Shown here piece by piece: positions 17,268-25,651 of a stretch of DNA of 64,000 nucleotides. Position numbers and translations under genes: made by a program. The notes below the pieces were generated by a model, which saw nothing but the letters and a program-made list of their open reading frames with translations, ran no database searches and was not told the origin of the DNA. Each line of letters begins with the position of its first letter. The first letter of the stretch is position 1. Source of the stretch: Candidatus Cloacimonetes bacterium HGW-Cloacimonetes-3 (lineage in GTDB: Bacteria; Cloacimonadota; Cloacimonadia; Cloacimonadales; Cloacimonadaceae). The stretch covers positions 124,001-188,000 of the forward strand of contig PHBO01000003.1 of NCBI GenBank assembly GCA_002840645.1, read 5' to 3'.

Positions 17268-17296
17268 GAAAAAAAGACCCGGCATGAAGCCGGGTC
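17268..17296 (-). terminator. Terminator, minus strand
   Basis: A perfect 8-bp stem GACCCGGC/GCCGGGTC with a 5-nt loop, followed on the minus strand by seven T. It lies 31 bp past the stop of the secreted protein gene at 17327. Confidence 0.9.
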
Positions 17297-17326
17297 GTTA
17301 AGCTATTAGAATTGGTTAGTAGTATG

Positions 17327-19111
17327 TTATTTTAGTACGACTGCTTTGCGAATACTGCTTTCGTATCCTGCAATCATTTTAATGTAGTAGATACCGGTGG
17401 AGCAGCTTTTGCCATTAGCGTCTTTGCCATCCCAACTGGTATTCCATTTTCCATCAGTTTTGAAGCCTTCATTGAAGCTGTTTACAATCTGTCCACGAGA
17501 ATTGTAAACAACAAACCTAACTTCAGCACCTTTGTTGATAACATAGCTTATTACCGATGCAGGTGTGATAGGGTTAGGATAAATAGACCTGATGCCGGTT
17601 GCGGGAGAGACTGCCGGAACATCTGTCTGCTCGGTGGTAGTGGTGAAATTAACTGCAGTAGGACCATGGAACGCTTCAGAGCCATCCATTTCAGCAACTT
17701 GCAGCCAGTAGTAGTACACGCCCTCTTGATCCAGACTGTTATCGGTATAGAGATAATGTTGTGTCTGGGAAGTATTTGTTGGATCAATCAGCCCTGATAT
17801 TTGGATTGCATTGCTGATTTCGCTGGTTTCATTGCGATACAGGTAGAATCCGCTCAGGTTCGTTTCGGTTTGTGTTGTCCACTGGATGCTTACATAGTTT
17901 TCTGAGGTCATTGCTGCCGAGAAAGTAGTAAGTTCCACGGGTAGAACTTCATCTTCACCCTGAACGATTATCGGGATGTCGGACTTTGCTCCGGTGAAGG
18001 GAACATTCGAAAACACTATTGTACCAGGACCTGTTACAGGGAATACATCCGCTTGGTGCCATGCAAGTGAGTAGTAAATCCATCCTCTCCATATGCCCGC
18101 TCCCACTGGAAGATTAACGGTTTGAGTTCCATCTTCGGGATATGTTGCAAAGTATGCGGATAAATTGGGAGTAGTTTCTAACAAGCCTGCTGGTAATCCG
18201 GGGCCAGACACCACTACATTCAAATCTTGAGGAGTGATAGTGAGAGTAGCTACTGCGCCAGTGGCATTGTAATAGAATATCACCCAGTCCAGCCAGTCTA
18301 TACCGTCGTTATTGCCATAAGCACCATCATAATCGTAGCCTTCGCGGTCGAATCTTCCGGTTTGAGCATATAGCACTCCATCGCCTGCATTGATGCCAAC
18401 TGTTGCGGGAGTGCCATACGCTACTTCAACTGGCCAATCTGCAGTCCAGCCCAGGCCGCCGATACCGCCTGAAGCAGACCCGGTAGTCCATGCAAGATCA
18501 CCATAGCTGAACGCAACGTTGTTGCCCAGCCCAATTAAGGGATCAGTTCCATCGGTAAAGATAACCTGGAAGGTGTTAAGTCTATCCACCGCACTGTTAT
18601 AGTAACCGACATGATCCCAGGTTACGATAACACGATTGGCTTCAATTTTGTACCAAACAGAACCAGTTCCCCTGGTATCCACATCAGCAAAGAATGGAGC
18701 AAGCATGGGTGCTCCGGCAATTGGGAAACCCCAAGGTGTGTAAGAGGAATAGCCTGTGTCAAAGGTTACATTCCCATTGTTGTTTATCCAAAAGGAATTG
18801 TAGTTGAAACCGAACAAATTAAAAGTGAAAGGCAGAGGTAGCTCAGCGGTATATCCATCATCATTAGCATCAAAAGCCAGGGTGTAAGAACCATCCAATG
18901 GGAAGAGAAGAGACCCATCCCTGGACTGGCTTCTTACTGTGGTGAATTCCAATGAAGGCTGAGTTGGTGGGATTACTACTTCCGGGGTATAAACCTGATT
19001 CCGTTTGTAGGCGTCATAATCAGGTGAATCTGGTGATACAATTTGGTTCAATGCAAATGCACTTGTTAAAGCAAGGCACAGCATTACCATGAATAGCAAG
19101 TATTTTTTCAT
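17327..19111 (-). CDS. Secreted nidogen-domain protein with FlgD-like sorting tail
   Basis: 594 aa from the ATG at 19111 (AGGAG upstream), starting with a signal peptide MKKYLLFMVMLCLALTSAFA. Residues about 75-235 match a NIDO (nidogen-like) domain: FTFNLFGFNYNSFWINNNG, APMLAPFFADVDTRG and VIVTWDHVGYYN, with the internal NTFQVIFTDG. A fibronectin-type-III-like module follows (about 395-490; ELTTFSAAMTSENYVSIQW). The last 80 residues carry YPNPITPASVISY, VYNSRGQIV and GIYYIKM, a FlgD/T9SS-type-A-like tail. It is probably exported to the cell surface. A terminator follows. Function unknown, perhaps adhesion. Confidence 0.88.
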   Translation of the reverse strand: MKKYLLFMVMLCLALTSAFALNQIVSPDSPDYDAYKRNQVYTPEVVIPPTQPSLEFTTVRSQSRDGSLLFPLDGSYTLAFDANDDGYTAELPLPFTFNLFGFNYNSFWINNNGNVTFDTGYSSYTPWGFPIAGAPMLAPFFADVDTRGTGSVWYKIEANRVIVTWDHVGYYNSAVDRLNTFQVIFTDGTDPLIGLGNNVAFSYGDLAWTTGSASGGIGGLGWTADWPVEVAYGTPATVGINAGDGVLYAQTGRFDREGYDYDGAYGNNDGIDWLDWVIFYYNATGAVATLTITPQDLNVVVSGPGLPAGLLETTPNLSAYFATYPEDGTQTVNLPVGAGIWRGWIYYSLAWHQADVFPVTGPGTIVFSNVPFTGAKSDIPIIVQGEDEVLPVELTTFSAAMTSENYVSIQWTTQTETNLSGFYLYRNETSEISNAIQISGLIDPTNTSQTQHYLYTDNSLDQEGVYYYWLQVAEMDGSEAFHGPTAVNFTTTTEQTDVPAVSPATGIRSIYPNPITPASVISYVINKGAEVRFVVYNSRGQIVNSFNEGFKTDGKWNTSWDGKDANGKSCSTGIYYIKMIAGYESSIRKAVVLK

Positions 19112-19867
19112 GTTAGCTCCTATTTTTAGTTGTTGGTGGGTTGTTAAGAAACACAATACTTCAACCTTTTAGGCGGTTTCCGTAATAACAGAAAAACACC
19201 TTTGGCTTCAGGGTTCAGTTACTTAACACTTCTAACTATACACACAAACACAAGTGAAAACGAAATAATCATCGTCTCCATTACTCAATTAATAGAGTTA
19301 GAAAAAAAGCGACCTTAACCAACTCCACCAATATGATAGAATAATCAACTAAATCCCGATGCCAATATAAATATTTACAGCTACCTGAAATGCATATTCA
19401 CCTTTAAGCTTATCATTAGTTGATGCCTGAATTCTTTGTACTTAAGAAAGCATAAAACATATTCGGAACTCTTTCTATATCAGCGGCTTGGCGAGAATGC
19501 TGCATGGTTGGCCAACGTATCCAGCCATGCTTGTAGGATAGTGCTTGGAGATTATCTGCAAAGATATTTCTTTGTATCTGCGGTTAACTATCCCATAACC
19601 CTCCCGTATCGCGATATGGGAGGGTTATGGGAGGCAAACGGCTAAAACGTTAGTATCAATCAGGGTTGAAGATAGTGAAGACGGCGTGGATTAGAAGCAT
19701 TCCGGGAAAGCGGGTAATGTTATTGTAACAGAAGCTCACTTCACGGTAATTGGTTTCGCTAAACACAAACTAATTTGAAAATTCAGTTGACAAATAAATG
19801 CACTAATTCCCTCATGAACGTAGAGGAAAAAAGGTTGTAATCACTTAAGCAACACTTTGGAGGAACA
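19112..19867. other. 756-bp divergent intergenic region
   Basis: No gene supported. It separates a minus-strand secreted protein from the plus-strand TlpA-like gene and contains the palindrome 19591-19632. A TTGACA at 19787-19792 could be a -35 box for the plus-strand gene, but I see no good -10 match at normal spacing. The region is AT-rich near 19240-19400. Confidence 0.5.
19591..19632. repeat. 42-bp near-perfect palindrome
   Basis: Arms beginning TCCCATAACCCTCCC and ending GGGAGGGTTATGGGA pair over 21 bp with a single G-T wobble. There is no flanking T run. Same general type as the element at 1755-1815 but a different sequence. Confidence 0.85.
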
Positions 19868-21346
19868 GTGTACAGATACTTTATCACGGTGTTAATACTC
19901 ATGGCATCGTTTGCAGCATCGAATCTGCAAGCAGCAGCGATAGACGATTTTAAAACTCAGGTATCCAAAGCGGATAGCGAAATTGCGGTTAAGGCGGTTA
20001 TTCAGGATTATCTGCCCCGTTTGAAGACTGTGGATGAACTGCGGGAATTGCAAAACGTATGGCAACAGGTTGATCCTGATGGTAGCGTAGCTTATTTCCG
20101 CAATGCGGCAGCTAAAGAACCCAATTCACCCATTTACCAATACCTTGTTCTGCGCTTTGAAGAAAACAGGGTAGTTCAGATGGATGGAGCGCGTAAGCTG
20201 TGTAAACAGCATCCTGATTTCTATTGGGGTTATCGGTTGCTATCGGTGAACCTATCTGAAGAACTGATAAAAACAGAAAAAGACGATAGCAATGCATTTG
20301 CTGATCAAGAAGCGGTGTTTGCTTTGGTGGAAAATGGGCTTAAACACTTTCCTGAAGATGCTTATCTCAATCTGTGTATGTTCCATCGCTATCGTATAGC
20401 TAAGGATGATAAGAAAGCCGGGGCATATTTATTGAAAGTAAATGATCCCACAGCTCTGTATTCTAACTGGGCGATAATAAAAGGTTTCATTATCGACACA
20501 GGCAACATGAGTATCTTTGAAACGGTTTTCAAGAAGATACTTGCCGATGCAGTAGCAAAGGGGCAATATACACCTGAAGAAAGCCATTCCATTGCCAACA
20601 GCCAGAGATTGGAACTATACGAGAGCATGGAGAATTGGGATGCTATTGCGGGATTGTTTTCTGCTAATGAAATGCTGAAGGACGATCCAAGCTGTTCCGT
20701 GTTCTACGAAAAGCTGCTGCTAAAGCGCAACAATCACGCTGCCTTGCTGGACATCCTTAATGCCGGTCTGGAAAAGGGCGATATAACAGTGAATGACCTG
20801 CAGAATGAAGCACGCTACAAGCCTTTGTACCCAAACCCACGCTGGAATACTCTGCTGAAAAAAGCTGAGCAGAAGTGGCTTGCCGGAGAACCTCTGCGTA
20901 AGTCCGAAGCCCTGAAAGACCGCATTGGCACTCCTGCCCCGCTGTGGGAGCTTCCCGATGCAAACGGCAAGATGGTAAAGCTAACTGACTTGAAGGGACA
21001 AATAGTGGTGCTGGATTTCTGGGCTACCTGGTGCGGTCCCTGCCGCATGGCGATGCCTGCTTTGGATGGCTGGATGAAGACCAAGATGCCTGCCAATGTG
21101 AAAGTATTCTCCATAAACGTGTGGGAGAATGCCCCCGATAAAGCAAGGCAGTATTTTAGCGATAACGCCTTTGCCATGACCCTGCTATTCGCCGAGAACA
21201 GTATATCCAAAGATTACGGCTTCAATGGCATCCCCTATATTTGCGTGATAGATAAGAAGGGTAATGTTGCTTATGCTCAATCCGGTTATAGCGAAACTCT
21301 GGAAGATAACCTTGGCTATTGGGTGGAAGCCCTAACAAAGGAATAG
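19868..21346 (+). CDS. TlpA-like thioredoxin-fold protein with helical N-terminal region
   Basis: 492 aa. The GTG start has GGAGG 5 nt upstream and gives a signal peptide (MYRYFITVLILMASFAAS), so the product is exported. About 330 residues of helical, TPR-like sequence follow. The C-terminal 140 residues are a TlpA/ResA-type thioredoxin domain with WCGPC (Cys389 and Cys392), preceded by IGTPAPLWELPDANGK and LKGQIVVLDFWATW and followed by the cis-Pro region FNGIPYICVIDKKG. It likely reduces disulfides in the periplasm; the helical part may bind a partner. Two base pairs separate it from the thioesterase gene, so they share an operon. Confidence 0.88.
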   Translation: MYRYFITVLILMASFAASNLQAAAIDDFKTQVSKADSEIAVKAVIQDYLPRLKTVDELRELQNVWQQVDPDGSVAYFRNAAAKEPNSPIYQYLVLRFEENRVVQMDGARKLCKQHPDFYWGYRLLSVNLSEELIKTEKDDSNAFADQEAVFALVENGLKHFPEDAYLNLCMFHRYRIAKDDKKAGAYLLKVNDPTALYSNWAIIKGFIIDTGNMSIFETVFKKILADAVAKGQYTPEESHSIANSQRLELYESMENWDAIAGLFSANEMLKDDPSCSVFYEKLLLKRNNHAALLDILNAGLEKGDITVNDLQNEARYKPLYPNPRWNTLLKKAEQKWLAGEPLRKSEALKDRIGTPAPLWELPDANGKMVKLTDLKGQIVVLDFWATWCGPCRMAMPALDGWMKTKMPANVKVFSINVWENAPDKARQYFSDNAFAMTLLFAENSISKDYGFNGIPYICVIDKKGNVAYAQSGYSETLEDNLGYWVEALTKE

Positions 21347-21348
21347 CC

Positions 21349-21744
21349 ATGGAAGAGCTTCGTTTCGACACCTGTTTTGCCTGTGGCAAGCATAATGAGC
21401 ATGGTTTGAAGCTGAAGTTTAGCTATTATGAAGGGAAGGCGGTGGCGGAATTCGCTTCTCCTGCCTGCTATGAAGGCTATCCCGGCGTTATTCACGGCGG
21501 TATAATCAGCACTCTGATGGATGAAGCTATGGCAAAAGCCATTCTGATGTCAGGTAATTCAGCGGTTACAGCTCAGCTTACCTCGCATTTCCGTAAACCC
21601 CTGAGAACCGGGATAAAGGTGCTGGTTAGCGGCTGGATAACCGAAGCAAAAAGCAGAACTATCAAGGCTGCTGCACAAATAGCCGATGCTACAGGCACAA
21701 TAATAGCGACCGCAGAGGCAGTGTTTATCATTTCGGGAGGCTGA
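21349..21744 (+). CDS. PaaI-type hotdog thioesterase
   Basis: About 131 aa from the ATG at 21349, just after the upstream stop. The hotdog-fold motif GVIHGGIISTLMDEAMA is the acyl-CoA thioesterase signature, and the N-terminal CFACGKHNEHGLKLKF is common in 4HBT/PaaI-like proteins. The next strand pair TAQLTSHFRKPLRTGIKVLV fits. It probably hydrolyses acyl-CoA thioesters; the substrate is unknown. It ends 1 bp before the ComEA-like gene. Confidence 0.88.
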   Translation: MEELRFDTCFACGKHNEHGLKLKFSYYEGKAVAEFASPACYEGYPGVIHGGIISTLMDEAMAKAILMSGNSAVTAQLTSHFRKPLRTGIKVLVSGWITEAKSRTIKAAAQIADATGTIIATAEAVFIISGG

Positions 21745-21745
21745 A

Positions 21746-22405
21746 GTGAAGCTAAGTAACCCCTTGCGTAATTATCTCACCCCCAGCGAACAACGTATAT
21801 TACTCTTCTTTGCCGGCTTGATAATCCTGGGCTGTTGGCTGGATATCAGCGGTTGGGCACCGCTGCAAGCCAAAAAAACCGATCTGGACAGCTTAAAACA
21901 AGTAGTTGAGGTGGATGCACCCTTAAATCTGGATATTCGCACCGCAGGTCTGGAAGAGCTGATGACGCTTAGCGGGATAGGCGAAAAGAGAGCTAAGGAT
22001 ATCATAGCCTATCGGGAGAAGAAGCCCTTCACGTCTGTAAACCAACTGTTGCAGATCAAAGGCATTGGTGCCAAAACTTATGCTAATATCCTGCCGGACT
22101 TGCTGGTGTTTGGAGACAGCACGAATGTAGAAACCATTGCCAAAACCGCTCCAAAGACAAAAAGTAAAGCCGGAAGCACTACAAACACCCCCAAGAGCGA
22201 GCTGAATAATATCGTGAACCTCAATACCGCATCCGTACAAGAGCTGTGCACCCTCGTGGGGATAGGCGAAGTGAAAGCTAAAGCCATTATTGCCTGGCGG
22301 CAGGAAAACGGCTCGTTCAACAGCATTGAAGATTTCACGTGTGTAAAAGGTATTGGTGAAAAGACACTTGAGAAGAACAGGCACAGATTATGCGTGGGGA
22401 AGTAA
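21746..22405 (+). CDS. ComEA-like protein with two helix-hairpin-helix modules
   Basis: 219 aa, GTG start with GGAGG 5 nt upstream. One membrane helix (about 19-36) is followed by two ComEA-type HhH modules, LNLDIRTAGLEELMTLSGIG (about 58-105) and VNLNTASVQELCTLVGIG (about 152-200). A Lys/Thr/Ser linker of some 40 residues joins them. ComEA domains bind DNA at the cell surface during uptake. No comEC is nearby, so a role in competence is plausible but not shown. Duplicated HhH modules after one membrane anchor are less common than the single module. Confidence 0.85.
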   Translation: MKLSNPLRNYLTPSEQRILLFFAGLIILGCWLDISGWAPLQAKKTDLDSLKQVVEVDAPLNLDIRTAGLEELMTLSGIGEKRAKDIIAYREKKPFTSVNQLLQIKGIGAKTYANILPDLLVFGDSTNVETIAKTAPKTKSKAGSTTNTPKSELNNIVNLNTASVQELCTLVGIGEVKAKAIIAWRQENGSFNSIEDFTCVKGIGEKTLEKNRHRLCVGK

Positions 22406-22461
22406 GCTCTGTCTTCAGCACTTTAGCACGCTATCAACCCGGTACCTGCTAAACAAAGAGA

Positions 22462-22489
22462 TTGACATAAATAGCCCATGTCCTACCAT
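22462..22489 (+). promoter_or_regulatory. Candidate sigma-70-type promoter
   Basis: TTGACA (22462-22467), a 16-nt spacer and TACCAT (22484-22489), upstream of the gene starting at 22523. The -35 is perfect, the -10 matches 4 of 6. Promoter consensus in this phylum is not established. Confidence 0.4.
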
Positions 22490-22522
22490 GACTCTCAGCA
22501 AGATTTGTTATCGGGAGAAATA

Positions 22523-23095
22523 ATGAAAACTAACGAACGTAGCTGGCAACCAACCCTCACCTTAGCCAAGCTTTTTGAAGAGCAGAATCAGTTTTACGAT
22601 GCCCTGGCAGCCTATGAACTGATCAGCCAGAATGATGCCTCTCCGGCAGTGCGGGAAAGGATAGAATCTCTGCATCTGCGCATCTTAAGCGATCCTAACA
22701 ACCGCTACGATCCCCGCATTGAAAAGCTGTTCTCTCCCGAAGAACTTGCCTATCTTAAGATACTACATCACCAGGGTTTTGACAACATGGCAAAGACCAT
22801 AGAAAAGCTAAACGAGGGTATGCAAGGCTCCGAGCTTATCTTTGATGCCGTCCCCGAAGATGTGCTGGCTGACGAAAGCGAAATGGACACTTTGGCAGAA
22901 ATGCTGAAGGAGATAGAACAACAGGCACAGCTGAACCTTATCACGGAAGCAGGCGACTTCACCGACTACCGCATTCAGGACTTAATGATAGCAATATTGG
23001 CTCGGTTCGATAAAACTCAAAGGCTTAGCGAGGTGAAGCTTAGCGATCTTGTGTCGCTGTTCCTGGAAATGCAAAACCTTAAAAACATGCGTTAA
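22523..23095 (+). CDS. Hypothetical acidic helical protein
   Basis: 190 aa from the ATG at 22523, chosen because GGGAG lies 6 nt upstream; the ATG at 22478 lacks a site. The sequence is acidic and mostly helical. Residues 8-60 (TLTLAKLFEEQNQFYDALAAYELIS) resemble a TPR helix pair, and a Glu-rich region leads to a C-terminal helical part (YRIQDLMIAILARFDKTQRL). No family recognised. Its stop codon overlaps the next small gene as TAATG, which itself overlaps rsmD, so the three are translationally coupled. Confidence 0.75.
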   Translation: MKTNERSWQPTLTLAKLFEEQNQFYDALAAYELISQNDASPAVRERIESLHLRILSDPNNRYDPRIEKLFSPEELAYLKILHHQGFDNMAKTIEKLNEGMQGSELIFDAVPEDVLADESEMDTLAEMLKEIEQQAQLNLITEAGDFTDYRIQDLMIAILARFDKTQRLSEVKLSDLVSLFLEMQNLKNMR

Positions 23096-23271
23096 TGAAA
23101 TCCAAACAACCTGCTAACCCCAATTCCATCTGCCGTCGTTGCACGCGCAAGTGCAAACAGCCGGACTCCGTGAGTTTGCTTGTTTGCCCGAAGTTCGATG
23201 CCATCCCGGTGCAGCTTGAGATCAAGTTTCCCGGCTTAAGAAAAACCCGCAAGAAAAGCCTCCCCGCATAA
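23095..23271 (+). CDS. 58-aa basic Cys-rich protein
   Basis: A 58-codon frame that fits precisely between two genes: ATG in TAATG with the upstream stop, and its own TAA in TAATG with rsmD. Cysteines at 13, 16, 20 and 31 (ICRRCTRKCKQPD and LLVCPKFD) suggest a zinc site. The product is strongly basic, so nucleic-acid binding is plausible. Both start and stop couplings argue it is translated. No family recognised. Comparison across related genomes would settle it. Confidence 0.7.
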   Translation: MKSKQPANPNSICRRCTRKCKQPDSVSLLVCPKFDAIPVQLEIKFPGLRKTRKKSLPA

Positions 23272-23804
23272 TGCGTATTATCACCGGTGCTCATAAGGGC
23301 AGAAATCTACATCTCGTTCCGGGTAAAAGCACTCGTCCCACCACCTCTTTCAATCGTGAAATGATCTTCAGCGTGCATCAGGATTATGATGCTAAACGCG
23401 TGCTTGATCTCTATGCCGGAACCGGTTCCTTCGGACTGGAAGCCATATCCCGCGGAGCAAGCTGGGTGGATTTCGTGGAGTTTGCCCCTGCTGCCATGGG
23501 GACAATACTAAAGAACATTTCCTTGCTTGGATGTGGGGATAGCTGCCATCTGTGGCGCAAGAAAGTGGATGCATACTTAAAGGGCTGCACAGATACCTAT
23601 GACATAATCTTTATGGACCCACCCTACCAAAAGAACCTCGTGAACCCCACTCTCAAACTGATTATTGACCGAGGCTTGCTTAATTCCGGTGGCTTAATTG
23701 TGGTGGAGCACTCTCCCAAAGAAGCTGTAGCAGAGGATTTACCCCTTGTACTGGTTAAACAGAAAGGCAGTAAAAGCTCCAGCTTTAGCTGGCTAACCAT
23801 CTAA
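23271..23804 (+). CDS. rsmD: 16S rRNA (guanine966-N2)-methyltransferase RsmD
   Basis: 177 aa, normal RsmD length. It methylates G966 of 16S rRNA using SAM. The motif I SAM-binding loop is DLYAGTGSFGLEAIS (46-60) and the catalytic motif IV is DPPY (116-119). The N-terminal RIITGAHKGRNL and STRPTTSFNREMIFS are family-specific. The ATG overlaps the stop of the preceding small gene. A bidirectional terminator hairpin follows at 23830. Confidence 0.94.
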   Translation: MRIITGAHKGRNLHLVPGKSTRPTTSFNREMIFSVHQDYDAKRVLDLYAGTGSFGLEAISRGASWVDFVEFAPAAMGTILKNISLLGCGDSCHLWRKKVDAYLKGCTDTYDIIFMDPPYQKNLVNPTLKLIIDRGLLNSGGLIVVEHSPKEAVAEDLPLVLVKQKGSKSSSFSWLTI

Positions 23805-23829
23805 GAGAGTACCTTTTTCGCTTAAATCA

Positions 23830-23857
23830 AAAAGGCATCCCGTAAGGGATGCCTTTT
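23830..23857. terminator. Bidirectional terminator between rsmD and the OM-protein gene
   Basis: A perfect 12-bp stem AAAAGGCATCCC / GGGATGCCTTTT with a 4-nt loop GTAA. The A/T-ended stem can serve both the plus-strand rsmD and the minus-strand gene ending at 23880. Confidence 0.9.
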
Positions 23858-23879
23858 GTTATTGGTTCAGGGAGTTTAA

Positions 23880-25052
23880 TTAATAATTGTAGTTAATGGA
23901 AACCATGCTGGCAAGACCGTTGGATTTGCCACCGATGAAGTTTGGTCCATCGTGCAAAAGGGTTCTGCTAAGCACTGTATCGATAGTGAAATTGCCGATT
24001 TCGAAGGCAAGTCCCATGTCGGCAGTAAAGTTTGACTGGTAATCTGCATCTTCATCAACATTTACTCCATCTGGATCATAGGATTCAGCATGGAAGGCAT
24101 AGTTTTGAGTTGCACCGATTCTTCCGGTTAACCAGGGTTTGATCTGGGATTCGAGACCAATGGTGTAAGTGGGTATGTACATCCAGGCTTCTCCACCCTT
24201 ATCTTCTCCGGTAACGTTAGTAACAGATTCCGTCCAGCTTTCGGTTTTTATCCGCAGGGGTTTGAATCCGAAGATGAGCTTGTTGTTTTCGTCGAACTTA
24301 TAGTTCATGCCCACACCAAGATCAAAATTGATTCCGGACATGTCTGTGGTGGATGTTGTGGCAGCAGATGCTTTGTACTCGTTTGAGCCGGTGTGTATCA
24401 TGAGGTTGGCAGCACCGACGAGATCAAAATAGTCGCTTTCCATAACGAAATAACGCCCATTAGCACTGAAGCCAAAGCCGCCCATAGAGTTTTCTACAAC
24501 GTCGAAATCGTTAGTATTACCGGCACCAAAGATAGCAATAGCAGCACCAACGTCTAATTTCTCATCGCTCATACCACCGCTGATTTCGAAATATGTGGCA
24601 CCCATTTCAGCCTGTTTATCAGGATTGTCGGCAAAGTCTTCCACTTTACTGTCGATAGCCATGCCAAAACCAACCCCAAACTTCTCCATGAAGCCATAAT
24701 AGAATTGGATTTTCTTGCTGATGTTCAAATCACCAGTGTTATAGTGGTTCATACCATTTTGGAAATACATATCCACATTAACATCGGTATCTGTGTTCAG
24801 ATACACGCCTAAGACGTTATTCATGAAAGGAAGATTGGCACCAAGTTTCCAACTGGAACCGGACATGCCAAGTTCTGCACGGAGGTTACGTTCATACTGG
24901 TTAATCACACCAGGATAGGCAGAAATGTCTGTGTTATCCCGGATAAAACCAAAGGGATTGCCCAATGCAGCCATTCTGCTTTCTGTGGCGAAAATGCTGC
25001 TTGCAAATAATGCAAGCACTACGAATAACAGGAGCAATGCTTTGCGATTCAT
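23880..25052 (-). CDS. Probable outer-membrane beta-barrel protein
   Basis: 390 aa with a signal peptide MNRKALLLLFVVLALFASSIFA. The mature part has alternating hydrophobic/polar strands rich in Gly, Tyr and Asn (for example FGVGFGMAIDSKVE and FDLGVGMNYKFDENNKLIFGF) and ends with an aromatic residue (SINYNY), as barrels do. No specific family is recognised; it may be a porin-like or PorV-unrelated barrel. The ATG at 25052 follows AGAGGATT. A terminator lies 23 bp beyond its stop. No substrate can be assigned. Confidence 0.75.
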   Translation of the reverse strand: MNRKALLLLFVVLALFASSIFATESRMAALGNPFGFIRDNTDISAYPGVINQYERNLRAELGMSGSSWKLGANLPFMNNVLGVYLNTDTDVNVDMYFQNGMNHYNTGDLNISKKIQFYYGFMEKFGVGFGMAIDSKVEDFADNPDKQAEMGATYFEISGGMSDEKLDVGAAIAIFGAGNTNDFDVVENSMGGFGFSANGRYFVMESDYFDLVGAANLMIHTGSNEYKASAATTSTTDMSGINFDLGVGMNYKFDENNKLIFGFKPLRIKTESWTESVTNVTGEDKGGEAWMYIPTYTIGLESQIKPWLTGRIGATQNYAFHAESYDPDGVNVDEDADYQSNFTADMGLAFEIGNFTIDTVLSRTLLHDGPNFIGGKSNGLASMVSINYNY

Positions 25053-25651
25053 AAGAATCCTCTCATATTTTATTTGCCTAATCCTGATGCATAAAGCATC
25101 TAAGTCAGGCTGAATTCATATTAATGTGAAGCCAATAAACCTGTCAATCATTTTTTTTGTAGAAATACACATTTAGCTCTTTACCACAAAGAGCTACAGC
25201 CTATACAGGCATGAATAATACTGAGTTGCATGAAATATCAAGTATTGCGTAAAGCACAGCAGTGCAATGTTATAGATGTAATATTGTCATCTAATCTTAT
25301 CACAATATGGACATGTTGAAAAAAGTGAAATCGCTAAAATTATGGTGTAAAAAAAGTTCTGACTCTACTTCAGAAATCTCAAAAATAGCATCCGGCATTC
25401 TTATTTACTACCACAAAACCAGATGCCGATTTCATGCAAAATTCACTCTTTCTGCATGCTTCTTCCCTGCTTGAATTACTTATGCAATACGCATGAAATA
25501 CGGATGGGATGCGTAATGCATCCGTAATTCTATGGCAATTGATGCTTGGGAGTGGAAAAGTAAGCTGCTGGATGAAGAAAGATATTGACGAAAAACCGCT
25601 TGTGCAAACTATTACAATTAGTGGATAATAGCTTATACCACAGGAGATTAG
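25053..25651. other. 599-bp divergent intergenic region
   Basis: Separates the outer-membrane-protein gene (-) and the mtnA operon (+). No gene supported. It contains the palindromic repeat at 25474-25531. No purine or SAM riboswitch is recognisable by eye. A TTGACG near 25587 could be part of the mtnA promoter, weakly. Confidence 0.5.
25474..25531. repeat. Dispersed palindromic repeat, copy A
   Basis: The first 32 bp match 41454-41485 at 31 of 32 positions. The second half is an inverted copy (TACGGATG facing CATCCGTA, TACGCAT facing ATGCGTA), with an extra 13 bp compared with copy B. Confidence 0.85.

Noticed and set aside
25053-25651. SAM or purine riboswitch upstream of mtnA
   Set aside because: No conserved aptamer core could be recognised by eye; only a palindromic repeat is visible.
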